From contig DKDS01000056.1 of the NCBI GenBank assembly GCA_002451855.1, positions 1 to 19,200 on the forward strand: a stretch of 19,200 nucleotides of DNA. Direction: 5' to 3'. The notes under the pieces were generated by a model. It had not been told where the DNA came from. It saw only the letters and a program-made list of their open reading frames with translations, and searched no databases. How positions within the stretch are numbered: the first letter of the stretch is position 1; the number at the start of each line of letters is the position of its first letter. Both the position numbers and the translations under genes were made by a program. The DNA comes from Ruminococcaceae bacterium UBA6842. GTDB taxonomy: Bacteria > Bacillota > Clostridia > Oscillospirales > Acutalibacteraceae. Below are positions 1 to 6,487 of this stretch, one piece after another.

Positions 1-1353
1 GGCGTGCAGACCATCCAGTACCAGGTGGTGACGCTGATGACCACCAACGGTCAGGCTCCCTTCATCACCGTGTTCATGTATCTGGGCGAGGCGCGGAACG
101 AACAGGAGCGCAGGGACCTTGCCATCATCATCGAAGAAACGCTCAACCAGCGCATCGAGGGCGTCAAGAACGAAAAGGGCGTGTGGATCACTCCCGCCTT
201 CCCGAAGCTCATTTACGTTCTGGAAGAGGACAACATCACCGAGGATTCGAAATACTGGTACCTCACGAAGCTTGCCGCCCGCTGCACCGCCAAGCGCATG
301 GTGCCGGACTATATTTCCGAAAAAATAATGCTTCAAACAAAAATCGACAAAAACGGCGAGGGGCATTGCTACACCTGTATGGGCTGCCGCAGCTTCCTTA
401 CTCCCTATGTGGATGAAAACGGCAAGCCTAAGTATTACGGCCGCTTTAATCAGGGCGTTGTTACGGTAAATCTCGTTGATATAGGTCTTTCGGCAGGCGG
501 AGACATCGATAAGTTCTGGCAGATATTCGATGAAAGAATGGAGCTTTGCCACAGAGCCTTGCAGGCAAGGCACGAACGCCTCACCGGAACGGTTTCGGAC
601 GCGGCACCGATTCTTTGGCAGTACGGAGCGCTCTTGCGCCTTAAAAAGGGCGAGACGATAGACAAATATCTGCACGGCGGATATTCCACCCTTTCGCTCG
701 GATATGCCGGTCTTTGGGAATGTGTGTACAGTATGATAGGCAAAAAGCTTACCGAACCCGAGGGCGAGGAATTCGGACTTCAGATAATGAAAAAGCTTAA
801 CGAGTACACCGCAAGGTGGAAGGAAGCGGAAAATATAGACTATTCGCTTTACGGAACTCCGCTTGAAAGCACTACATATAAGTTTGCGAAATGTCTGCAA
901 AAGCGTTTCGGGGTAATAAAGGGCGTTACCGACAAGAACTATATTACCAACAGCTATCACATCCATGTAACAGAGGATATAGACGCGTTTGATAAGCTGG
1001 CGCTTGAAGCTAAATTTCAGGCATTGTCGCCGGGCGGTGCTATTTCTTATGTCGAAGTGCCCAATATGCAAAATAATATTGAAGCCGTGCTTTCGGTTAT
1101 GCGCTTTATCTATGATAACATAATGTATGCCGAGCTTAACACAAAGAGCGATTACTGCCATGTGTGCGGCTATGACGGCGAAATTGAAATCAAGGAAAAC
1201 GATGACGGAAAGCTTGTTTGGAAGTGTCCCAACTGCGGCAACACCGATCAGGATAAGATGAATGTTGCCCGCCGCACCTGCGGATACATAGGAACACAGT
1301 TTTGGAATCAGGGCAGAACACAGGAAATTAAGGAAAGAGTACTGCATCTGTGA
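1..1353 (+). CDS. nrdD: Anaerobic ribonucleoside-triphosphate reductase, C-terminal part (5' end outside window)
   Basis: Class III ribonucleotide reductase reduces NTPs to dNTPs under anoxia with a glycyl radical. The frame is open from base 1, so the 450 visible residues lack the start and, by the usual family length of about 700, some 250-300 N-terminal residues including any ATP-cone. Visible residues: the MGCR motif at 127-130, whose Cys129 matches the conserved active-site cysteine; four zinc-ligand cysteines at 386, 389, 409 and 412 (CxxC...CxxC); and RRTCGYIG near the C-terminus, with the radical glycine at about 428 and the conserved tail to the stop. nrdG follows after 68 bases, the usual pairing. 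The first roughly 105 codons are richer in C/G-ending codons than the rest (see findings). Identification is secure; only the missing 5' end is unknown. Confidence 0.97.
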   Translation, partial: GVQTIQYQVVTLMTTNGQAPFITVFMYLGEARNEQERRDLAIIIEETLNQRIEGVKNEKGVWITPAFPKLIYVLEEDNITEDSKYWYLTKLAARCTAKRMVPDYISEKIMLQTKIDKNGEGHCYTCMGCRSFLTPYVDENGKPKYYGRFNQGVVTVNLVDIGLSAGGDIDKFWQIFDERMELCHRALQARHERLTGTVSDAAPILWQYGALLRLKKGETIDKYLHGGYSTLSLGYAGLWECVYSMIGKKLTEPEGEEFGLQIMKKLNEYTARWKEAENIDYSLYGTPLESTTYKFAKCLQKRFGVIKGVTDKNYITNSYHIHVTEDIDAFDKLALEAKFQALSPGGAISYVEVPNMQNNIEAVLSVMRFIYDNIMYAELNTKSDYCHVCGYDGEIEIKENDDGKLVWKCPNCGNTDQDKMNVARRTCGYIGTQFWNQGRTQEIKERVLHL

Positions 1354-1372
1354 TAATAATTCGGATAACGGA

Positions 1373-1393
1373 GGACGGCGTTTATCGCCGTCC
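1373..1393 (+). other. Intercistronic hairpin between nrdD and nrdG
   Basis: A perfect 8-bp inverted repeat (GGACGGCG, 5-base loop TTTAT, CGCCGTCC) lies 20 bases after the nrdD stop and 28 bases before nrdG. No T-tract follows, so it is not a standard intrinsic terminator. It could stabilise the nrdD mRNA 3' end or mark an RNA processing site between two genes needed in unequal amounts. The hairpin is seen directly; the role is inferred. Confidence 0.6.
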
Positions 1394-1421
1394 CCTAATT
1401 CTGTCTCAGAGGGTTTTGTAA

Positions 1422-1961
1422 ATGAATTACGCGGCGCTTAAAAAATTTGACATAGCAAACGGACCGGGTGTCAGAGTATCGCTTTTTGTAAGCGGATGCC
1501 GGCATCACTGCAAAAACTGCTTTAATAGGGAAGCGTGGGATTTTGCTTACGGCAAGCCGTTTACGGAGAATACCGAAAAGGAAATATTGACAGAGCTTTC
1601 AAAGGAATATATAATGGGTCTGTCGCTTTTGGGCGGCGAACCGTTTGAGCCTGAAAACAGAGCGGCGCTGACCGATCTTTTGAAAAAGGCAAAGGGGCTT
1701 TTCCCCGAAAAAAAGGTATGGTGCTATACGGGCTTTGTGTACGAACAGCTGACCGACGAAACGGCGGCGGAAATGCTTAAATATATAGATGTTTTGGTAG
1801 ACGGAAAATTTGTTGAGGAGAAAAAAAGCCCCGACCTTATTTTCAGAGGGTCCTCAAATCAGCGAATATTGGATGTTAAAAAATCTCTTGCCGACGGCGA
1901 GGCGGTATGGCTTGACGGCGTTTGGAAACGCAGTATGGGAAGCGGAAATATATACGAATAA
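1422..1961 (+). CDS. nrdG: Anaerobic ribonucleoside-triphosphate reductase activating protein (radical SAM)
   Basis: NrdG is the radical-SAM activase that makes the glycyl radical on NrdD using S-adenosylmethionine and a [4Fe-4S] cluster. The 179-residue protein has the cluster motif CRHHCKNC (Cys26, Cys30, Cys33; CxxxCxxC) and the SAM-contact motif GGEP at 71-74. The N-terminus, with FDIANGPGVRVSLFVSGC just ahead of the cluster, and the total length both fit the NrdG family. The ATG is preceded by an AGAGGG-like ribosome binding site. It lies directly after nrdD, its substrate. No frame damage is visible. A generic 7-carboxy-7-deazaguanine-type activase is less likely given the nrdD partner. 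Confidence 0.96.
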   Translation: MNYAALKKFDIANGPGVRVSLFVSGCRHHCKNCFNREAWDFAYGKPFTENTEKEILTELSKEYIMGLSLLGGEPFEPENRAALTDLLKKAKGLFPEKKVWCYTGFVYEQLTDETAAEMLKYIDVLVDGKFVEEKKSPDLIFRGSSNQRILDVKKSLADGEAVWLDGVWKRSMGSGNIYE

Positions 1962-1979
1962 GCAAAGGAATGATAAAAA

Positions 1980-2420
1980 ATGAAAGTGAATTTTAAAAAG
2001 CTCAGCGAAAACGCGCACGCGCCGACATACGGCTCGGAATATGCCGCGGGAGCGGATATATATGCGCTGACGGACGGCGAGACGGTAAAAATTGCCCCGG
2101 GCGAGACAAAGATGATACACACGGGAATTTCAATGGAAATACCCGAGGGCTACGCGGGTCTTATTTACGCGCGCAGCGGTATAGCTACCAAAAGAGGGCT
2201 TGCGCCCGCAAACAAGGTCGGCGTGGTGGACAGCGATTACCGCGGCGAATTTATGGTTTCGCTTCACAATCATTCCGATAAGGAGCAGGAAATTGCGGAC
2301 GGCGAGCGTATCGCACAGCTTGTTATCACACCCTTTTTAAAGGCGGAATTTACAGAGTGCGACGAGCTTTCCGACACCGTAAGAGGTGCCGGCGGATTCG
2401 GCTCAACAGGTAAAAAATAA
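1980..2420 (+). CDS. dut: Trimeric dUTP diphosphatase (dUTPase)
   Basis: Hydrolyses dUTP to dUMP and pyrophosphate, keeping uracil out of DNA and supplying dUMP for thymidylate. All five motifs of trimeric dUTPases are present in order in 146 residues: GADIYA at 24-29, ARSG at 64-67, GVVDSDYRGE at 81-90 (Asp84 is the expected catalytic aspartate), the DGERIAQLVI block at 108-117, and the flexible RGAGGFGSTG tail at 135-144 that closes over the substrate. The length is typical. The start is set by AAAGGA at 1965-1970, about 9 bases upstream. Only 18 bases separate it from nrdG, so nrdD-nrdG-dut probably form one deoxynucleotide-supply unit. Confidence 0.97.
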   Translation: MKVNFKKLSENAHAPTYGSEYAAGADIYALTDGETVKIAPGETKMIHTGISMEIPEGYAGLIYARSGIATKRGLAPANKVGVVDSDYRGEFMVSLHNHSDKEQEIADGERIAQLVITPFLKAEFTECDELSDTVRGAGGFGSTGKK

Positions 2421-2428
2421 AAAAACAC

Positions 2429-2457
2429 TTGATTTTTATTGACCGTTGTGGTAAAAT
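2429..2457 (+). promoter_or_regulatory. Predicted sigma-A promoter for rplS
   Basis: A -35 TTGATT at 2429-2434, a 17-base spacer and a -10 TAAAAT at 2452-2457 lie just after dut. This places a start near 2464 and leaves a 5' leader of about 150 bases before rplS. The boxes and spacing are seen; activity is inferred. Confidence 0.65.
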
Positions 2458-2463
2458 AATTTG

Positions 2464-2616
2464 GCTATTGAAGACCGAATAGGTTTTCAGGTATTCTGCA
2501 TTTGATTTCACCCGGGCCTTACGGGTGGGTTCATTGCCGAAAAATCGACATTGAAGCGGGTGGTCCTCTGCTCTATAGGGGTACGAACGCCTGATAGAAA
2601 TTAAGGAGGAAAAAAG
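2464..2616 (+). promoter_or_regulatory. Structured 5' leader of rplS, candidate ribosomal protein L19 leader RNA
   Basis: About 150 untranslated bases separate the predicted promoter from the rplS start. They fold readily. Hairpin 1 has a 7-bp stem, 2470-2476 with 2482-2488, loop GAATA, extendable by two pairs. Hairpin 2 has the stem CACCCG/CGGGTG (2509-2514 with 2522-2527), extended outward by G.U pairs and TGA/TCA (2503-2505 with 2531-2533). A weaker third helix may form around 2572-2591. There is no T-run and no terminator inside, so control would act on translation or RNA stability. Firmicutes rplS genes are known to carry an autoregulatory L19 leader. Membership of that family is suggested by position only; I cannot confirm the consensus. 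Confidence 0.5.
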
Positions 2617-2961
2617 ATGGATGTCATTAAAGAGCTTACGGCAGATATGCTCAAAAAGGACGCTCCCGAAATTCTTATAGGAAGCACCGTAAAGGTTCAT
2701 GTAAGAATTAAAGAGGGCGAAAAAGAAAGAATACAGGTTTTCGAGGGTACGGTTATTGCCAAGAACAACAGCGGCATTGCCGAGACCTTTACCGTTCGTC
2801 GTGTTTCCTACGGCGTAGGCGTAGAGCGTGTTTTCCCCGTACATTCTCCCAATGTTGCTAAGGTTGAGCTTGTACGCAAGGGTCAGGTTCGCAGAGCAAA
2901 GCTTTACTATCTGCGTGACAGAGTCGGTAAGGCTGCTAAGGTTAAGGAACTCATCGGCTGA
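2617..2961 (+). CDS. rplS: 50S ribosomal protein L19
   Basis: L19 is a large-subunit protein that sits at the interface with the 30S subunit. The 114-residue length is typical, and the family signatures are clear: VRIKEGEKERIQVFEGTVI in the first half, then FTVRRVSYGVGVERVFPVHS and the basic stretch KGQVRRAKLYYLRDRVGKAA near the C-terminus. The ATG follows a near-perfect AAGGAGG at 2603-2609 with 7 bases of spacing, as expected for a highly expressed gene. It has its own promoter and long leader and is followed by a terminator. The downstream rbgA (assembly of the large subunit) and rnhB are its usual Firmicutes neighbours. Confidence 0.98.
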   Translation: MDVIKELTADMLKKDAPEILIGSTVKVHVRIKEGEKERIQVFEGTVIAKNNSGIAETFTVRRVSYGVGVERVFPVHSPNVAKVELVRKGQVRRAKLYYLRDRVGKAAKVKELIG

Positions 2962-2988
2962 TTTTCTTACCGTCATAATAAGGCATTT

Positions 2989-3024
2989 AAAGGGGAGACG
3001 GGAATACTGTCTCCCCTTTTGTTT
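2989..3024 (+). terminator. Intrinsic terminator between rplS and lepB
   Basis: An 11-bp perfect stem, AAAGGGGAGAC at 2989-2999 with its complement at 3009-3019, closes a 9-base loop and runs into TTTTGTTT. The T-tract is interrupted by a G, so some read-through is plausible. It ends only about 15 bases before lepB and overlaps that gene's translation-initiation region. Confidence 0.85.
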
Positions 3025-3038
3025 AGTGTGAGGTGCTT

Positions 3039-3707
3039 ATGGACGACAGAAACGATTTTTACAATCCCGGAAACGCGGGCGGATTTTTTGTGGACGAGAG
3101 CTGTGTTGACAATTCGGCGGAAGAACCGGAAGTAAAACAGAAGGGCTCTGTTACGGGTGAAATATTTGAATGGCTGGATGTGCTTGCTACCGCTATTATT
3201 ACGGTGGTAATAATTTTCAGCCTGATTTTCCGTGTCGCCACAATAAGCGGCGAATCTATGACAAATACCCTGCAGGACAAGGATAAGGTTATTATAACAA
3301 ATCTTGCGTACACCCCGAAAAAGGGCGATATTGTCGTAATCTCACGCAATGCGGATAATTCGGTTGAGGGTGTAACGACGGGTCAGGTCCCGATTATAAA
3401 GCGTGTGATAGCGGTTGCGGGGCAGACAGTGGATATTGATTTTGAAAGAGGCGTTGTTTCGGTGGACGGTGTGGAGCTTGACGAGCCGTATACGAGAACG
3501 CCCACCAACCGTATGGGCGATGTGAAATTTCCTGTGTATGTGCCGGACGGTTATGTGTTTGTTCTCGGTGATAACCGAAATGATTCGCTTGACAGCCGTT
3601 ATATGCAGATAGGCGACGGGGGACTTGTAGATATACGCTATATCTTAGGCCATGCGGTGTTAAGGGTTTTCCCGTTCTCAAGCTTCGGCAGACTGGATAA
3701 TAAATAA
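3039..3707 (+). CDS. lepB: Signal peptidase I
   Basis: Type I signal peptidase cleaves signal peptides from secreted proteins at the outer face of the membrane by a Ser/Lys dyad. From the ATG at 3039 (222 residues): an acidic cytoplasmic N-terminus of about 40 residues, one membrane segment at about 45-68, SGESM with the nucleophile Ser73, the general-base Lys121 in KRVIAVAG, and the late box GDNRNDSLDSR at 177-187. An in-frame GTG at 3033 is possible, but it lies inside the TGAGGTG ribosome binding site (3029-3035), so the ATG is preferred. After the serine motif the usual proline is replaced (SMTNTL). It follows the rplS terminator with no room for its own promoter, and rbgA follows after 6 bases. 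Confidence 0.94.
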   Translation: MDDRNDFYNPGNAGGFFVDESCVDNSAEEPEVKQKGSVTGEIFEWLDVLATAIITVVIIFSLIFRVATISGESMTNTLQDKDKVIITNLAYTPKKGDIVVISRNADNSVEGVTTGQVPIIKRVIAVAGQTVDIDFERGVVSVDGVELDEPYTRTPTNRMGDVKFPVYVPDGYVFVLGDNRNDSLDSRYMQIGDGGLVDIRYILGHAVLRVFPFSSFGRLDNK

Positions 3708-3713
3708 TCGGCG

Positions 3714-4622
3714 GTGAAAAAGGTGAAAAACAAGGGCAAAAACGAGGAAAAAAGGACTGACGACAGAGTAAGCGTCAACTGGTTTCCGGGACATATGGCG
3801 AAAACACGCCGTAAAATCAAGGAAATACTGCCGCTTATAGACGCGGTTGCCGAGGTAGTGGACGCAAGGGTGCCGATAAGCTCCAGAAACCCCGAGCTTC
3901 CGTCATTGATAGGGGATAAACCGCTTATAATTCTGCTTAATAAATGCGATATGGCAGACCCTGCCGCTACCGCCGAATGGATAAATTATTATAAACAAAA
4001 GGGTATTACCGCAATAGGTATCGACTGCAAAAGCGGAAAAGGACTTAACGCATTTAAAACCGCCGTTAAGACCGCTCTTGCGGACAAGCTCCGCACATAT
4101 GAGCAAAAGGGAATGGTAGGCAAGCCGCTTCGCGTTATGGTTGTGGGCATTCCGAATGTCGGGAAGTCTACTTTTATCAATCGCATAGCGGGAAACAACA
4201 AGGCAAAAACGGAAAACCGACCCGGAGTTACAAGGGGAAACCAGTGGTTCACGATAGACAGACAGCTTGAACTGCTTGATACGCCCGGTGTTTTGTGGCC
4301 TAAGTTTGAGGATAAGACCGTCGGCGAGCATCTTGCCTTTACAGGTGCTGTAAAGGACACGATACTTGATACCGAGCTGCTTGCCGTAAGACTTTCCGAG
4401 CTTTTGGGCACGCTCTGCCCCGATAAGCTTAAAGCGCGCTACGGCGAGCTTGACTGCACGGCGGACGGATATGAAATACTTTGCCAGATTGGAAAAAAGC
4501 GCGGAATGATGATAAAGGGCGGAGAAACCGACACAGAGCGTGCGGCAAATATGCTGCTTGAAGAATACCGCAACGCCAAAATCGGAAATATAACCTTGGA
4601 AAGGGTAGAAAAAGGTGCCTGA
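3714..4622 (+). CDS. rbgA: Ribosome biogenesis GTPase A (circularly permuted GTPase)
   Basis: RbgA (YlqF) is a GTPase that acts late in 50S assembly in Bacillus. The circular permutation is visible in the motif order: G4 NKCD at 76-79, a G5-like CKSGKG at 105-110, then G1 GIPNVGKS at 145-152, G2 GVTR at 171-174 and G3 DTPG at 189-192. The N-terminal NWFPGHMAKTRR (22-33) is diagnostic. The C-terminal 90 or so residues match the helical RNA-binding tail in position. Two GTG starts are possible, 3714 and 3723. Both lie in a GGTG-rich stretch with no strong ribosome binding site, and both leave a short lysine-rich extension before the conserved domain. It overlaps rnhB by 8 bases. The rplS-rbgA-rnhB linkage is a conserved Firmicutes arrangement. 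Confidence 0.95.
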   Translation: MKKVKNKGKNEEKRTDDRVSVNWFPGHMAKTRRKIKEILPLIDAVAEVVDARVPISSRNPELPSLIGDKPLIILLNKCDMADPAATAEWINYYKQKGITAIGIDCKSGKGLNAFKTAVKTALADKLRTYEQKGMVGKPLRVMVVGIPNVGKSTFINRIAGNNKAKTENRPGVTRGNQWFTIDRQLELLDTPGVLWPKFEDKTVGEHLAFTGAVKDTILDTELLAVRLSELLGTLCPDKLKARYGELDCTADGYEILCQIGKKRGMMIKGGETDTERAANMLLEEYRNAKIGNITLERVEKGA

Positions 4623-5214
4623 TTACGAATATGAAAACGCCGTGAAGTCGAAAGGCTTTAAGCTTGTCTGCGGCGTTGACGAGGCAGGCAGGGGCCCGCT
4701 TGCCGGACCTGTTTGCGCGGCGGCGGTAATTCTGCCGGAGAACGCTGTTATAGAGGGCCTTAACGACTCAAAAAAGCTGAGTGAAAAAAAGCGCGAGGCG
4801 CTTTATGATGTAATAAAAGAAAAGGCGATTGCCTTTTGCGTTGCTTACGGAACGCTTGAGGAAATCGAAACGCTCAATATTCTGCAGGCTACATTTCTTG
4901 CAATGAACCGTGCGATAGACGGGCTTGCGGTGAAACCCGATTTTGCCCTTATAGACGGAAACCGTGTGCCCAAGGATATAAAAATTCCGTGCGAGACGGT
5001 GGTTAAGGGAGACGGGAAGTCTATGTCGGTAGCGGCGGCGTCGGTGCTTGCCAAGGTTACAAGAGACAGACTTATGCTTGAATACGATAAAAAATATCCC
5101 GAGTATGATTTTAAAAAGCATAAGGGCTACGGCACAAAGGAGCATACGGAGCTTATCAAAAAATACGGTCCGTGCGAAATACACCGTATGTCCTTTCTTA
5201 AAAATATATTATGA
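4615..5214 (+). CDS. rnhB: Ribonuclease HII
   Basis: RNase HII cuts the RNA strand of RNA-DNA hybrids and nicks at single ribonucleotides in DNA. The 199 residues carry the signature GVDEAGRGPLAGPV at 20-33 with metal ligands Asp22 and Glu23, the substrate loop DSKKL at 51-55, Asp114 in LIDGN, and Asp151 in KVTRDR, so all four acidic catalytic residues are present. The KGYGTKEH and GPCEIHR stretches near the C-terminus are also typical. The start is a GTG at 4615 inside the end of rbgA, with an AAGGG element about 9 bases upstream. Its stop overlaps the yraN ATG, indicating translational coupling. Confidence 0.96.
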   Translation: MPDYEYENAVKSKGFKLVCGVDEAGRGPLAGPVCAAAVILPENAVIEGLNDSKKLSEKKREALYDVIKEKAIAFCVAYGTLEEIETLNILQATFLAMNRAIDGLAVKPDFALIDGNRVPKDIKIPCETVVKGDGKSMSVAAASVLAKVTRDRLMLEYDKKYPEYDFKKHKGYGTKEHTELIKKYGPCEIHRMSFLKNIL

Positions 5215-5573
5215 ATATCGGAAAAACGGGTGAAACGGGCGAACGGCTCGTTGCGGATTTTATGCGTAAAAAAGGCTGTACGGTAATAAAACGCAATTAT
5301 CAGTGCCGTTTCGGGGAAATTGACATAATAGCCGAGACACGGGAATACATTATCTTTACGGAGGTAAAAACCAGAGCCGAGGGCAGTATAGTCTCGCCCG
5401 CGGAGTCGGTTGACCGCCGTAAGCGGGAGCGTATTGTGCTTGCCGCTGAGGATTTTCTCTGCAAGTATGAAACGGAGCTTCAGCCGAGGTTTGATGTGGC
5501 TGAGGTGACGGTTTTTAAAAAATCGGACGGAAGAAACGGTTACAGACTTAATTACATAAAAAATGCTTTTTAA
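5211..5573 (+). CDS. yraN: YraN / UPF0102 family protein, endonuclease-like fold
   Basis: This 120-residue protein has the UPF0102 pattern: an N-terminal GETGERLVADFM helix, RNYQCRFGEIDIIAE with GEID at 35-38, and EVKTR at 51-55. The D...ExK arrangement is the core of restriction-endonuclease-like folds, so a nuclease or Holliday-junction-type activity has been suggested for the family, but the function is not settled. The ATG shares bases with the rnhB stop (ATGA), so the two are translationally coupled. The rnhB-yraN pair is common across bacteria. The family is secure; the role is unknown. Confidence 0.92.
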   Translation: MNIGKTGETGERLVADFMRKKGCTVIKRNYQCRFGEIDIIAETREYIIFTEVKTRAEGSIVSPAESVDRRKRERIVLAAEDFLCKYETELQPRFDVAEVTVFKKSDGRNGYRLNYIKNAF

Positions 5574-5590
5574 GGTAACGGTGTTTTGCT

Positions 5591-6448
5591 ATGAATTATT
5601 TTGATCTGCATTGCGATACCGCATATGAATGTTGCTTTAAAAATAAGGAATTTTCAAAAAACGACCTTGCCGTATCGGCGGATAAGGGAGCGGTCTTCGG
5701 GAAATGGTCGCAGGTTTTTGCCGTTTGGATAAGGGACGATGCGGATTCGCCGTATGAGCTTTACCGCACCGTGCTTGACGGATTTAAGAAAAAGCTTGAC
5801 GGTGCGGCTCCCAACCTTACGCCTTACTTTGCCGTGGAGGGCGGCGCCGTTATAGGGCATAATTCCGACCTTCTTTACAATCTTAAAGAGGACGGAGTTA
5901 AATACCTTACGCTTACATGGAACGGTGAAAACCGCATAGCAGGCGGCTCCAAAACCGAAAAAGGACTTACCCGATTCGGCAGGGAGGTTATTAAAAAGCT
6001 TAACAGCTTAAAAATTTGCTGTGACCTTTCGCACCTTAACGATAAAAGCTTTTTTGCGGCGATAGAGCAGGCGGAATACCCGATAGCCTCACATTCAAAC
6101 TGCCGTGCGGTCTGTGATGTGAAACGCAACCTGACAGACGAGCAGTTAAAGCTGATAGGACAGAGAAACGGAATAATCGGGCTCTGCTTTTACACAAAAT
6201 TTTTAGGCGGAGATACCGTGGAAAAGCTTTACGAAAATATATGCCGTATGGTTGAGCTGGGGCTTGAAAACAATATTGCGATAGGCTCGGATTTTGACGG
6301 GGCGGAAACCGAATTCCCTGTCAGGTCGCTTGACGGAGTACCCGTGCTTTATAAGGCGCTTAACGAAAAGGGTGTCGGTAAGGATATGCTTGATAAAATT
6401 TTTTACCTGAATGCTCAAAATTATTTTGACAAAACGGCAAGTGTATAA
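5591..6448 (+). CDS. Membrane dipeptidase (peptidase family M19)
   Basis: M19 enzymes are zinc dipeptidases that cleave dipeptides, including some with D-residues. The expected metal and substrate residues are present: HCD at 7-9 (His7, Asp9), the bridging Glu83 in FAVEGG, His148 in DLSH, His168 in ASHSNCRA, Arg179 in KRNLTD, and Asp234 in IGSDFDG. At 285 residues it is a little shorter than many homologues. No signal peptide or membrane anchor is seen, so it is probably cytoplasmic despite the family name. It begins 17 bases after yraN with a weak ribosome binding site and looks like the last gene of the lepB-rbgA-rnhB-yraN run. Substrate is unknown. Confidence 0.92.
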   Translation: MNYFDLHCDTAYECCFKNKEFSKNDLAVSADKGAVFGKWSQVFAVWIRDDADSPYELYRTVLDGFKKKLDGAAPNLTPYFAVEGGAVIGHNSDLLYNLKEDGVKYLTLTWNGENRIAGGSKTEKGLTRFGREVIKKLNSLKICCDLSHLNDKSFFAAIEQAEYPIASHSNCRAVCDVKRNLTDEQLKLIGQRNGIIGLCFYTKFLGGDTVEKLYENICRMVELGLENNIAIGSDFDGAETEFPVRSLDGVPVLYKALNEKGVGKDMLDKIFYLNAQNYFDKTASV

Positions 6449-6449
6449 T
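6444..6449 (+). promoter_or_regulatory. Possible -10 element for thrC
   Basis: A perfect TATAAT overlaps the dipeptidase stop codon and would start RNA near 6456, giving a leader of about 30 bases to thrC. The only good -35 match, TTGACA at 6426-6431, is just 12 bases upstream, too close for normal sigma-A use. thrC may therefore use a weak -35 or be co-transcribed from upstream. Confidence 0.3.
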
Positions 6450-6487
6450 AAAATGAATGAAGTACGGTTTGCAAGGAGTAAAAAGCA

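Noticed and set aside
450..743. Minus-strand open frame opposite nrdD
   Set aside because: It lies wholly inside a conserved nrdD region, has no ribosome binding site or family features, and its composition is that of a reverse-complement shadow.
2350..2976. 208-codon minus-strand open frame across the dut end, the rplS leader and rplS
   Set aside because: It opposes two certain genes and a leader with a plus-strand promoter; the translated sequence shows no domain pattern.
3033..3038. GTG start for signal peptidase at 3033
   Set aside because: The GTG is part of the TGAGGTG ribosome binding site that suits the ATG at 3039.
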